DNA of 64,000 nucleotides from the NCBI GenBank assembly GCA_900169235.1, contig FWCC01000119.1:1-64000 (forward strand). The letters run 5' to 3'. The stretch is from Zarea fungicola (taxonomy: Eukaryota > Ascomycota > Sordariomycetes > Hypocreales > Cordycipitaceae). A program made the position numbers and the translations under genes. Below, piece by piece: positions 40,378-51,550 of the stretch. Each line of letters opens with the position of its first letter. Position 1 is the first letter of the stretch. A model generated the notes under the pieces. That model was not told the origin of the DNA. It did no database searches and worked only from the letters and a program-made list of their open reading frames with translations.

Positions 40378-42761
40378 GAAGGGTGCATATAAAATTGTGC
40401 GGATGAATCAAAATTGTGGGATAGCGAGCAAATGCAATATGGTGAAAGCCATTTTTATTTTTATTTTTTTAAACGTCTCTTTTCGAACACTTTGACTGCA
40501 TGGAAGGGGAAAGATTGTGGGAAGGCATATGTGGAGAAGGCAACGGCATGGTTATATTTATACCAAAGAAACACAGGAACTAAACAATGACAAAAGAAAC
40601 ATCAGATGATAGTTGAAATGAGACATATTGTCTATACTTTGACAGAATGGGCCTTTTTGTCGTCACCTAGGCTAACATAAGTGAAAGACTGCTTGTTTGG
40701 AACTTGGGCAGTAGAATAGCCGGGCTTTTGGGTGTCTATCCAACCGCGTGCCAGGTGGACTACATGTGGTTGGACGTGGGCTGCCCAGAGGCTGCAACGG
40801 CAGATGTTCTAGAAGGCTAGGTTTCCAGGTGCAGCGTCTGTGAGACGGGATGGCTTGGTGAAGGAAAAGCAAGAAGGCCAGAGAACGGATAAGCCAGTCT
40901 CGGTATTCTGGTACGGGAAGCTGTCTCCAACGTAAATGAAGCTCTTGTGGAGGTGGTTGGCCTCGACTAACTACAATTTTACTTTCAAGTCCATCCTGTC
41001 AACCTATTCCGGTACATTAGAGCTTGGACGATTTTGGCCGAACGCCGGAGCTTGTTTCTTGGGTTTAAGTGAAGCAGGTGACTTTTGAAAAAATAGAGCG
41101 TCGCCCGTAAGCTCCGTTAAGGTAGGTAATTATGTACTAGGTATGTAGCTACAGGATGGGCAGGTGGAGGCAGAGGTGGTCCGGCTATGACGACACGGAC
41201 TGTTAACTTGTCAGCTCCGTTGTCGTCCTACCTATAATACATTGGTTCATCAGCCTCGCAAGGCGCCAGCCATGTCAAGCTTTTTGTTAGTGTCTGTGGT
41301 ATAAAAAGGGGAAAATACCAAGTCAGAGATTTCGACCAGCTGCATCATCTTTTTCAGCCGTTAAGGGTCGAGTTATTCACTTTCTCTTCTTCTTCGTCTT
41401 GACCCGTTTGCGGGTTTCTTCTCCGTTTGAGCAAGGGTACAAGGCCGCGCAGCATCGAAAATCATTACAACACAGCGAGCAGTGTCACTTCACTTTTGGA
41501 GCTCCCTGGAGTTAAAGCTAGGTCCCGAGACCGAGAAGCTTCGTCATCACTACGCAGCGAACAGCCAGTGACATTTCTCATCGAACGGGGGTGGAAACAC
41601 GAGCATTCTATTTTTGCTGCCCAAGACTGTGAAAATCAAACCCCCCCAAAAAATTCCGTCAAATTCGGGGAGCATTTTAATTCATCGCCACGACGCTCGG
41701 CTTTTGCCCAAGCATCCGGCTTGTTTCCTTGGTGTGACGGAACGATTTGTCGTTGTCTACATCATTCGCCCCAACAAATCCTCCCGGCGGGGATTACAGT
41801 TGCCTACCCTGTAGATATAGCGCCTTTCAACACCACCATTCTACCCCGCCAGCTCCAAGGCGCTTATGTTATAGGCAGGTATCGGTTATAATAGCAGGCT
41901 TGGACAACTGCTGGAACCTGCCGAGAGCCATCTCACACATCTGCCTGCCACCCGCTACGCCCCTCCCTTCCTTTTTATCAACCCCTCCAAAGCACTGAGA
42001 GCCACACCCTCCGTTCATCCACAGCCCGTCGTCCACCAAAAGAGCGGAACCCTCTCTCTCTCAGGCGACAAACAAGCCAGAGCCCCAAGCTCAAACTAGC
42101 TTGCTCGGAAGTTAGTTGGTTGGGGTGTTTTTTTTTTTTACTTCCACTCTTGCTGCCTTTCTAGCGCTGTCTACCTGCGTCATTTCTCCATGACTCTGAT
42201 GGGTCTAGTATCTTCAGGCCACCGTCGGCGGGGTAAGTAGCCGTTCTGTTTCCCTCTTGACGCCCTCACACCAGCACTTCTTTGCCCGGCCGCCCGCCTT
42301 AGTACTTTGTAGTTGGTTCACTAAAACTAGCAAAGCGGCGCTAACTACTCGTCTTTCCCATCTTTTACATTTTGAGCCCCTCCATAAACTCCATCCCATC
42401 ATCTGCTACTCTTTGTCGCAACACGCAAGCCCTTCTCTCTTTTACCCTTTTGGTTGTACATCGCCACGGACAGTGTTTGAGTTATTCTGCGATCCCCTCC
42501 CCCAACGTTGTGCTCTAGTACTTCTCTAGCTCAAGCTCGAGGGCATTGCTGCATTAGCTTGGACGAGTCCCGCTGCAATCTCGGAGTAGATATACTTTCC
42601 CCCGTTTTTGATATTTTTCTATATTCATTTGTTCATCGTTTTCTCTCGTTCCTTGTTATATCCGCCTGCCGATCCTTCTTCTTCTTTTTCTCTATCTTGT
42701 CTACAACGCTCCCCATTCCTCCAGCAAGCTGTGGATTCTTTGCGCCTGTCCCATCGCGATC
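40378..42761. other. 2.4 kb intergenic region and long leader of the OSBP gene
   Basis: No gene supported. A TATAAAAA box at 41300-41307 is followed by a CT-rich tract (41370-41410), the usual layout of a fungal promoter, but it is 1.46 kb upstream of the OSBP start. The last 500 bases are strongly pyrimidine-rich. A 16-codon upstream frame starts at 42190 and runs into a GTAAGT at 42233, which could be the donor of a leader intron. Whether the TATA box belongs to the OSBP gene or to a non-coding RNA cannot be told. Confidence 0.45.
41300..41307 (+). promoter_or_regulatory. Candidate TATA box
   Basis: Consensus TATAAAAA with a CT-rich block 70-110 bases downstream, on the plus strand. No coding frame follows directly, so it would drive either the OSBP gene with a long leader or an unannotated transcript. 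Confidence 0.35.
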
Positions 42762-44628
42762 ATGCTAACCGGCTGGTTTGGGCAAACTAATACAGGCAGT
42801 CGAGCCTCAACCGAAGACGGTGGCAACAGATCGGATCCCGACGATGATACCCAAATCATGGAGCCCGACCAGGGCAACGGTACGTTTTCACTACAAAAAT
42901 GAGCCGCCCAACGCGCCGCGGTTGTTGTTTGAAGCTTCCCGCAACGCTCTCAGAGCTGACGCAACCATGCCATCAGTCCTGTCGCACATCATCTCGCAGC
43001 TGCGACCCGGTGCCGACCTGAGTCGAGTCGTTCTCCCTACCTTTATTCTTGAGCCGCGCAGCATGCTCGAGAGAATAACAAAGTTGGTTTTCACCTGCCG
43101 AGTTGCGTCAACACATTTGCGCTGCTAACACGCTGTACTAGCTTCATGTGCCACCCGGAAATGCTTCTGCACATTCCCACTATAGACGATGACGTCGAAC
43201 GCTTCGTTTCGGTTGTCAAGTTCTACCTCAGCGGCTGGCACATTCGACCACCGTGCGTCTTCTCTCCTCCAGACAAATGAGACCTCGTTTCTAATGTAGC
43301 TCACAGAGGCGTCAAGAAGCCCCTCAACCCTATCCTCGGCGAGGTCTTCTCCTGCTACTGGGATCTTCCCGAAAACAAGCAAGCATACTATATTTCCGAA
43401 CAGACCTCACACCACCCCCCCAAGTCGAGCTACTTTTACATGGCCCCTGAACACAACATTCGAATTGACGGTACCCTCAAACCCCGCAGCAAGTTCCTCG
43501 GCAACTCGGCTGCGAGCATGATGGAAGGCATTGCCTTTTTGAGTCTGCTCAACAGAGGCCAAGACAAAACCAAGGGCGAGAGATAGTCAGTCAACCTTTT
43601 TAACGTCAAAGATAATGAAATCCATCCAGACTAATGCCTTTGATTCAGCATCATCACTCAACCTAACATGTACGCTCGCGGTATCCTCTTCGGCAAAATG
43701 AAGTATGAGCTTGGTGACCATAGCTTCGTCCGCTGTCCAGAACTCGATCTCACGGCCGATGTTGATTTCAAGACCAAGGGCTGGGTCGGTGGTACTTATA
43801 ACGCCATTGGCGGTGTTATCAAGCGTGAAAGCACCGGTGAAGTCCTGTTCGAGCTATCTGGCATGTGGAACGAGGAAATGTTCATCAAGAACGTTGCTGT
43901 ACGACTCCAGAAAGATTGATTAAAATTACGACCGAGGATCCTGGCTAATTTTGTTGCAAAAAAAACAGACCGGTCAACGCGAAATGTTCTTTGATGCCAC
44001 ACACGCCAAACCTAGCATCCCTTTTGTGAGGCCTATTGCCGAGCAGGAGGAGCGCGAGTCTCAAAGGCTATGGGAATCGACCGCCAAGGCTGTCATCGAC
44101 CGCAACCACGAGCTCGCTACTGACGAGAAGACAAAGATTGAAGACCGTCAACGCGAGGAGGCGGCTGCCCGTGCTCAGGAACACGCCGAATGGCAGCCAC
44201 GATTGTTCCGTGCTGTCAAGCCCTCTGTTGAAGAGTCCGAGCAAGGCGAAGAGAACCTGGAATGGATCATCGATGCTCATGTGTTAGTCTTACCGTCACG
44301 CGCAAACTCAGCTATGCCTTACTGACTTTTATTCAACAGCGACATATCCGCCTCACCTGCAGAACAAACGAAACAGATTCTTTCCATCTTCCCAATTCTC
44401 CCGGGTCAAAAGGCTGGCCAAACTGCTTCCACAACTTCCAACAATGCCGCACCTCCTCCTAGCGGCGCTAAAGCAGATGCCGGAGGTGACCTCATTGACA
44501 TTGGTGGCAATGATAATGCCGCCCAAGTCCCTGTATCTCAACAATCATCAGTCAAGCCTGCCGATGATGTAGAGACGATGCTTCAACAGACGGGCAAACC
44601 AGCCGAGGGTTCCCTCATTGATCTGTAA
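42762..44628 (+). CDS. Oxysterol-binding protein (OSBP-related, short Osh type)
   Basis: Lipid-transfer protein that carries sterols or phosphoinositides between membranes at contact sites. Seven exons fit and close in frame to 488 residues: 42762-42879, 42977-43082, 43142-43252, 43307-43585, 43649-43898, 43969-44282 and 44340-44628. Six introns of 54-97 bp use varied donors (GTACGT, GTTGGT, GTGCGT, GTCAGT, GTACGA, GTTAGT). The family signature EQTSHHPP is present, with [12 protein letters not shown] before it and [13 protein letters not shown] after it, all in the ORD fold. There is no PH or ankyrin domain, so it belongs to the short Osh4/Kes1 or Osh6/7 class; the C-terminal extension is acidic and Ser/Ala-rich and repeats the motif LIDI/LIDL. 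The N-terminal 40 residues are poorly conserved and the exact start is the least certain part. Confidence 0.9.
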
Positions 44629-45443
44629 TGAGACTCTACTTGCATCAGTGCGCTTCAATGCAGTTCCAACCGCATCATCATTGCCTCGGAGACCTTGGGA
44701 GTGCTAAACAGCGCATTTCAGAGGTAGCGAGGGCTTGCTACCTTCTATTCATTTTTATTTTATTTTTGGGGGGGAAGGCTCATCTTTTATTTAGCCGCAG
44801 TGCTTTTTTCAAGCAGTTATTACTTAGAGATGCTTACACGTAACGCATGTCATGTCGGGTGTGCATATTATAATCACTGGTCTGCTGGGCTGCTACGTTA
44901 CAATCTACCTGACACTCAGGGAGGGACCAGCATGCAACATGGGAAAATGAGATCGGTTGGGTTGGGAATTTACAATAAAATACAGTGATAAATAGCTGGG
45001 CTCGTCTATACTCAGCGGTTCAGAGACTGTGAGATCTAATGTACTTTCTTTTCTTCTCCTGTCAAATTCTTGGAAAATGTTAAGACGAGTGCGTCCTTGA
45101 TGCTATACTATATAGCCTCATGGCAGCACCATGCGTTTCTCGTTCATTTGAAGCCTCCAGATTCATAAATAGGACATCAACAAAGTGATATTCCTGGATC
45201 CATTTATCCTTACAAAACGCCAGTGTCAACAAAAAAAGATATACCAGTTATTTTAATACAATCAAAGACAGGTCTGTTTCTCCACATCCTTCTCAGCCTT
45301 TTTGATAAAATACGCCGAGTAGCCGCTCCCTTCTCTCGCCACGCACTCTCCAGTCTCTCTCCATGCGTTTGGTCGAGTTTGCATGTAGGTGTGACACACA
45401 CACATGAACAGGTTCCCGTCCCCAGGACTCTTTCCCTTCTCCC
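44629..45443. other. Convergent 3' region between OSBP and U2AF small subunit
   Basis: About 0.8 kb with AT-rich and T-rich stretches, 3' flanks of two convergent genes. No gene recognised. Confidence 0.5.
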
Positions 45444-46157
45444 TTAGTACCGCCGTCTCGTGGGTTCCGGCGTCGGCGAGCGGCTGACGCTCTTCTCATC
45501 GCGCCCGCGCATGCGCAGGTACTTTTTCGTGCTGAGCGTCAAGTCGCGATCCAGCTCCTCGCTCGGGTTCTTGCGGTGGATGAAGTTGCAGAAACCGCCG
45601 CGCATGCAGCCCTCGCCCGAGTTGAGGCGACAGCACGCCTCGCGGAAATCCGTCACGGGGCTAAGCTCGCAGTATATGGGACGCCCGGCATACCACCGGC
45701 TGTTGAGCTCGTCGCTGGCCTTTTGGGCGGAATCTTCGTATTTGAAGCGTGCATAGACATTTCCAATGAGGTCTAGACGCGCGCGTTCTATTGGTTAGTG
45801 CACTGATGGATAACTGAAAGATGAGGGAAGAAGGGAAGAGGGGGACTCACGATCATTGTTATTGTCGCACACTACCAGCTCCTCCAACTCGCCGTACTTG
45901 CACAGCTCGCACCATATATCTTCGTAAAAGGCGTCAAAATGGTTTTGCAGCTGCGACGGGTTCATCCGGTTCGCATTCTTCTGGTCGTAGGCAGGGTTCT
46001 GGTACAAGTTGGGCATGAGGATCGTCTGGCTGTACGAGGGCTTGACATGCTTGCGCGAGCATCGGTCGCCGTGGCGGCACGCGCCAATCTTGAAGTAGAA
46101 GGAGCAATTGACCTTGTCCTGCTCCGTGCCGAAAATAGAGGCCAGGAAGTTCGCCAT
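45444..46157 (-). CDS. U2AF1: Splicing factor U2AF small subunit (U2AF35/U2AF23)
   Basis: Nuclear splicing factor that recognises the AG at the 3' splice site and recruits U2 snRNP with the large subunit. Two exons, 46157-45851 and 45772-45444, with a 78 bp intron (GTGAGT...TAG), give 211 residues. The N-terminal CCCH zinc finger is C18-x8-C27-x5-C33-x3-H37. The atypical RRM (UHM) follows, with [29 protein letters not shown] and, across the splice, [14 protein letters not shown] second CCCH finger (C-x8-C-x5-C-x3-H around [20 protein letters not shown]) lies near the C-terminus. The end is short with only a few Arg/Ser/Pro residues ([13 protein letters not shown]), so it lacks the long RS domain of animals, as in fission yeast. 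The start [15 protein letters not shown] is the family's usual one. Confidence 0.96.
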
Positions 46158-46889
46158 GATTGCTTTCTGTCTGTCGCCAAGTTTTTTTTTGCGGTAGTAC
46201 AAGGATGACCCCTCGCGTACAAATATAACAAGAGCCGTATTATAGTAATGAAAGAGGCTCTATATATTGAACGTCGTAGATGTATGGATTGCTGTAGTTT
46301 TCTTTGGACGATATTGGCAAAGTGATGCAGCAAACCGAAATTGGGAAGCTCTTCTACAGAGGCTGTAACACGCCACAGATTCGTGGCGCAGTCACGTGAT
46401 GTGGCTGATTTGTCAGTTATTATGCTCCACAATCTTCCACCTGCTCGCTCATGGAAGCTCCAAAGGCACAATCACGTGCAACGAAGTACAGGCCAAATCT
46501 TTTCTCGGAGACTTCAACTTGCTTCCCAATTTACCTACCAGCTAAATATTGATGTCTGTTTGAGAATTTAGCCGACGAGCGATCTGTTTTGGTTGTGATA
46601 CAGGTAAGCATTTCCTAAGACAATTTCTACTGCCATTTTTCTTCATGATGGTTCAATTTCTTAATTGAATTCTGCAATTCTGTGAGGCTTTGGGGATTTA
46701 TTTCTTTCAAGCTAATCTGCGGACAACTACACAACTGATTCACACGCTATTATTCCTTTTTCCTTCTCCAAACAGCTTTCTTTTTCACCCTGTCTTAATA
46801 CATGAAGATAATAAGGTCTAACATTTGTCAGATTTTGAACGAAAAATAAGTCATCCCAACATTCAACCACCACCGCCACCATATTTCAT
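46158..46889. other. Intergenic region upstream of U2AF small subunit
   Basis: Between the U2AF start and the stop of the aldo/keto reductase. AT-rich; holds the U2AF promoter. The short frames here do not look coding. Confidence 0.5.
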
Positions 46890-48046
46890 TTAGGTGTTGG
46901 TATGCATCATGGCGGGATAACGCTCGCCGGCAGTCTCAAAATCATTCGCGAGCGTAGACAGCGACAGAAACCCCTCCTCAGTAAGTACCACTTCTTTCGT
47001 GTTCTCTTGTAGACGGATCGTCGATGTCGTACCCGGAATGGGAATGACCGCAGGCAAGCCAGCGCGATTGCTGTGTTTGCGGACCCAAGCCAGAGCGAGT
47101 TGGGCGGCCGAGCAGCCTCTCTGCCCGGCGAGGTCCTGGACTTTTGCCGTGAGCTGCATGTTGTGATCGAACGCTTCGGGCTGGAAGCGCGGGAACTTTG
47201 GCAGGAATGGCCTGCCCTGAAGATCCGCAGTCGTCTTGAATGCGCCTGCGAGCATCTGCTTGTAGAAAGTAGTCAGCCACTTGTAGTTTGCTCCATTGTT
47301 CCATCTTTAATTGGTGCTCTTTTTATCCTATTGCGGGAGAAATGAGATGCGGGTGAACTTACCCCTCGGCCCATGGGAGAGTATGCCATGATAGGAATGC
47401 CGTGTTTGTTGCAGGCGGCGGCAATACCGTTATTGAGAATATCAGTAGTAAACAAGCTAAGCTCCAACTCTGCAAGGTGTACTTTGGCAACGGCTGTCGC
47501 CTGCTCAATCGTATCGACGGAGCACTCTGACAGCGAGATGCCGCCCACCTTACCCGTATCAACATACTCGCTCTGAATCATGCGCAGTGTGGCTGCAAAA
47601 TCGGACGACCCATCACGGCGTGCGAGTGCAAATAGATCCAGTTTCTTCTTGCCGCCGAGCTGCCCAAGGATATTGTCAATTGATTTGCGTACAAATGCAG
47701 CGCTCGTATCAGGGGCTAGCTTTTGCACGTCAAGGCCACCCTTGATGCAGATGATGACCTTATCAGCGTCATCAGGGTAACGCGTAAAATACGCATTAAT
47801 AAATACTTGGCTGTTCCAACCAGGTGGTCCGTAAAACTCAGCTCCACTCCAGAGGCGGCAGCCGTTGTCAAATGCAAACTTCATTGTCTCGACGACTTGG
47901 TCGATGGTGAACTTGTCCTTGGTGGCGCCGAAGCCTGGGAGATGTACGTGTTAGCTCATTGTGTCGTATTATTTTTTTTTACTTACGGGCTTACCCATAA
48001 GGCCATAGCCAGTTGAACCGACTTCCTTGCCAAAAATTTGAACCAT
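46890..48046 (-). CDS. Aldo/keto reductase, pyridoxal reductase (Plr1)-like
   Basis: NADPH-dependent carbonyl reductase; the closest recalled relatives are fungal pyridoxal/pyridoxine oxidoreductases, but the substrate is not shown by sequence. Three exons (48046-47995, 47934-47363, 47258-46890) join in frame to 330 residues; introns are 60 and 104 bp. The family start MVQIFGKEVGSTGYGLMGFG fits Plr1-like proteins. The catalytic tyrosine is in GAEFYGPP and the lysine in IICIKGG. At the usual catalytic histidine position the sequence reads FALARRD, a substitution I recall as common in this subgroup. IPIPGTTS and the following segment form the cofactor-binding loop. The product is cytosolic, with no signal peptide. 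Confidence 0.88.
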
Positions 48047-48742
48047 GGTGGCAAAGTAGTGGGAAGAATGTACTGGTGTATTGTAGTGTAAGTGACTACG
48101 AGAGTGTCAATTGGTGTAGCTTCCGGTTCGTAAAATGCAGGTAGCTGCCAATTCAGTGATTGATAATGGTTTGAATTACTTTTGATTTATGCAACACAGA
48201 CGCTGCTACTTATATAACTGACCACCTCATTTTACAAACTATTAAGATGCATCCATCATGCAATGCGCTCCTTGATGCTATTCCCGCTCACGCAGCTGGG
48301 GTTTACTAAATTAAGTCCGGGTAAAGCGACTGGCAAGCAGGCCATTGCATTCAGGGCCGGTGCCAACTTAAATCCGCGACATTTTATTCCGTGGCCCCGT
48401 TAGTGCTTCACACCCAGCTGGTGATTGGTGCTGAGCTTGTTGCAAGGATTGGTGCGGTTGAAGAATTGCCACCGATGCGCTGGTTGCATGTGCCACACGA
48501 CAGCCATGGACTTCATGGTTTATCTCCGACTTGCATGTCTATCATGCGTTGCACCCTTAGCTCTGTCAATCTCAGAGGCGGCCAATGCAGCCCTTGCAAA
48601 ATCACCTAGCAAGGGCTTTGCCTCATTTATTATTGATTTTCTTTACTAAACTTTCAAAGGAACTGGGGATTTGACGGGCAGTAGATTGGTAGCCTTACTT
48701 GGAAGGGTATCGAAATAATTGTTGTAAGATTAAGCTACCCAT
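48047..48742. other. Intergenic region between cofactor E stop and reductase start
   Basis: About 0.7 kb containing the reductase promoter (minus strand). The plus frames starting at 48391 and 48425 look like chance. Nothing else recognised. Confidence 0.5.
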
Positions 48743-50622
48743 TTATCGCACCAGCTCGACTCGCACTTTGGCATCTTGGCCATCAACCCAGTACCCCAGC
48801 TGCCGCGGTCCATCGCGCAGTTCGACTTCCCGCTTCACCCACCGTCCAGGCTGCGCCACTGCCAATTTCTCTCCAAAGGTAGTCTTTGTGGCGCTCTTGC
48901 TTACACGAATGGAAACTTCATCATCGTCTTCCACTTCCTCCTCTTCCTCGTCTGACGTATCCCCTTCATCATCAATCTCTCTCTTTGCTACAGGATCCCA
49001 CTCACCCGTCTCCCATACAAGCTTGAGCTTAAGCGGCGATAGCCCGTACATCTTACCCACGAGCGCCTTGACGGCATACATGTCGAAAGACTGGGGTATT
49101 CTGACTGTCTTGTCCCCACGGTGGCCTGCGCACCGTAGCACGAGAGTCACCAGACGTGCCTGCAAAAACGCGGGGTTCACCTCTTGTGTACGGATCACAT
49201 CCGGCGCGCCGTATATATCACACAGCGCGGCATAGCGCGGGTGTAGCGCGAGAACAGTCGCCTCCGCTGTCTCGGGCACCGCAGCCAGGTGCTTCGCAAT
49301 GCGAGACAGGTAGAAGAGTTCCGCGTTACTTCGATCATTGGGGGTAATCTGCGAAAAGTTGAGCGACCGTAGCTGACCGATGCGCGCAATGGTAAACATG
49401 TGCGCCTCGTCGGCAGTGGCTGACGGCACGTTGGAGGTCGGCACGTCGTAGACAGGGTTATGGCTGATTCGCAGTGCTGTGAGACCAGGAACGAACGTCG
49501 TGAGGTTGTCGATAAAGTCCCACTCCCGGACCTGGTTGTAGGACAGATCAATGTATTGCAGAGCTTTTGGGAAGATGGGACATGGCATCTCTTCGGAGGA
49601 GGAAAGGCTGTGGATGTTGTTGCCTTTGAGATAGAGGTTACGTAGTGCACGGAGGGACGCAAGGCTGCCGAGGTCGGAAAGCGAGGTGAAGGTGTTGTAT
49701 TCTAGGTTCAATGTCGTCAAAGTCATTGCGAGACTACCGTAGTTGACTGTAGGAAGTAGTGACAGGTAGTTGGCACCAGCGGCCATCGTGGTGAGCGAGG
49801 GAAACGAAACCGCAACACAGCAAATCTCCTCCCAGCTGAGCATGTTGTCTCCAATGCCGAGCTCGTTTATTTGAGAAAACGCCGGGACAGCATTTTTCAG
49901 CGCAGAATCGCTCAAAACTTCTTGAAACCGATTACCACTGTAGTAGAATGAAGATTAGCATTATGCCCGCGTCTTAGCAAAGAACGGGGGGACTCACTTG
50001 ACGGCTAGCTTCTTAAGTCCAGGTAAATCTTTGCAAATTTTTACGACGGGGGCCAAGTTTTCAAACAAGTTTCTGCTCAGGTCTATGTGTGACAGTTTTG
50101 GACTGACTTCTGCCACGGTCTGCTCGCCACTTTTGTGCGCCATGGCCATTTGCACACCGTCGAGGATCGCAATCTTGAGCTCATCCAGCTGCGCCATCTG
50201 GCGACGCACCTTATCGAAGCCCACCTCCTCGGCGACCTTGCCTGAAAATGTAATCTGCACAGCTGCTCTTTCACGGGTTTCAGTGGCCTCCTCGACGTAC
50301 TTGGCCTTGAGTGCGGTAACGAAGCTCTGACGGGCATCCGAGGGACGGGCTGGCCTCACAAATGATGCTGCTGTCTGTGACTTGGATATGCCTGGTAGCA
50401 GAGGTTAACCTGGAGGAGATCGAGATAAATTGCATATAATATTCACTTGCATTGAAAATACCGCGTGCCCTTATGTGAACCGTCATGTTTACCGCGGGTG
50501 CTGTCGTCCCATTCCACCCCTAACCATGAGCCACTCGCTCCAGCAACTTCGCCGATGTAGCGGACAGTGCAGAGCGCCTCGTCATACGATATACGTTCTC
50601 CGAGGTAGTGTGAGTTGGACAT
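48743..50622 (-). CDS. TBCE: Tubulin-folding cofactor E (TBCE/Pac2): CAP-Gly, leucine-rich repeats, ubiquitin-like end
   Basis: Chaperone that binds alpha-tubulin and helps assemble the alpha/beta dimer. Three exons (50622-50451, 50391-49998, 49937-48743) join in frame to 586 residues. The N-terminal CAP-Gly domain (GSWLGVEWDD...GKHDGSHKGTRYFQC) occupies about residues 8-58, leucine-rich repeats follow to about residue 380 (LTTLNLEYNTFTSLSDLGSL, LQYIDLSYNQV), and a ubiquitin-like domain with PQSFDMYAVKALVGKMYGLSPLKLKLVW ends the protein, interrupted by an acidic loop. The first intron has no GT donor that keeps the frame; a GC-AG intron from 50450 to 50392 (GCAAGT...CCAG, 59 bp) does, joining FQ-C-ISKSQTAASFVRP as in relatives. 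The second intron is ordinary (GTGAGT, 60 bp). The domain order is complete, so the call is firm. Confidence 0.94.
50392..50450 (-). other. GC-AG intron of the cofactor E gene
   Basis: Reads GCAAGTGAAT at the donor and CTACCAG at the acceptor. Using the nearby GT (GTGAAT at 50448) instead shifts the frame. The GCAAGT hexamer is the known consensus of the rare GC-AG class. Confidence 0.8.
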
Positions 50623-51550
50623 GGTATAGTTGTTGGAACCATGTAAGTGTAAATTTACAAGAGAGAAGAATTATTGTTGATTTTCCCAGTGTTGTGCAGC
50701 TTTATGCTGGGGGCCAGGCAGCAGATTTAACTCCAGTGGTGCACTGCTTTTCAGTGGTGGACTCTGCCTACGCGAGAAGGGGGCTTTTTTGGACAAAGGT
50801 CTACGCGTATATCCTAAGATACTACATGTCCTATGTGACCTACGTGCGCAAGGAAATTGTCAGGATTTTTCTTCTACCCAAAAAACAGCTGTAAACAGAA
50901 AAATATTAGTATAAGGCCATCTAGCAGGCAAATTTCGCGCCGCCTGACCCGCGTGGTTGTAGTGTTACATGTGGCAGGCGACCACTTTTGGTGGCTGCAG
51001 GGCTAGATGTAGCGAGGCCTAGGCGTTCGTCATAACTAGCGACTACTGCATCGTTCATTTTCTACTTCTCTGCTTATACTAACAGTAGGAATAGTAAGAA
51101 CAGTGGTATCTACGAATGCGATGGCTACATTAATAGTTAAAAGTAGAGACGCGTTTGTATTGACGAGCACCTAGCTTACCTGACTCCTAGTAGGCCATGA
51201 TCTAGAGTACCCGAGGAGGTCTGACAGATAGCCTTGTCTTGATATTTTTCTGGGGTTAAATGGCTTAAACAAAAACCTAATAAATTATAGTAAGCCTAGT
51301 AGATTGCAGTGAGCCTTAAATGTCACGAGACCGCTGTCAAGGGACGGTCTCCGGCCACGCGCAGACAGTTTGTTGCTGGTTGTATGAGGTCCTGTATTTT
51401 GCATTGCTCATCATCGCCAATATGCAGGTTCACCGAACTAAAGACAAAAAGATATATTCGTTCAGATTCATGGGCTATATATTCTCTTACAAAAGCAGCC
51501 AGGCTGTTCCCGTCGCCAGACTAGTTTTACGCATTACCAAACAAGATAGC
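50623..51550. other. Intergenic region between cofactor E and the MaoC gene
   Basis: AT-rich, about 0.9 kb, with the cofactor E promoter at the left end. No gene, RNA or long repeat seen. Confidence 0.5.
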
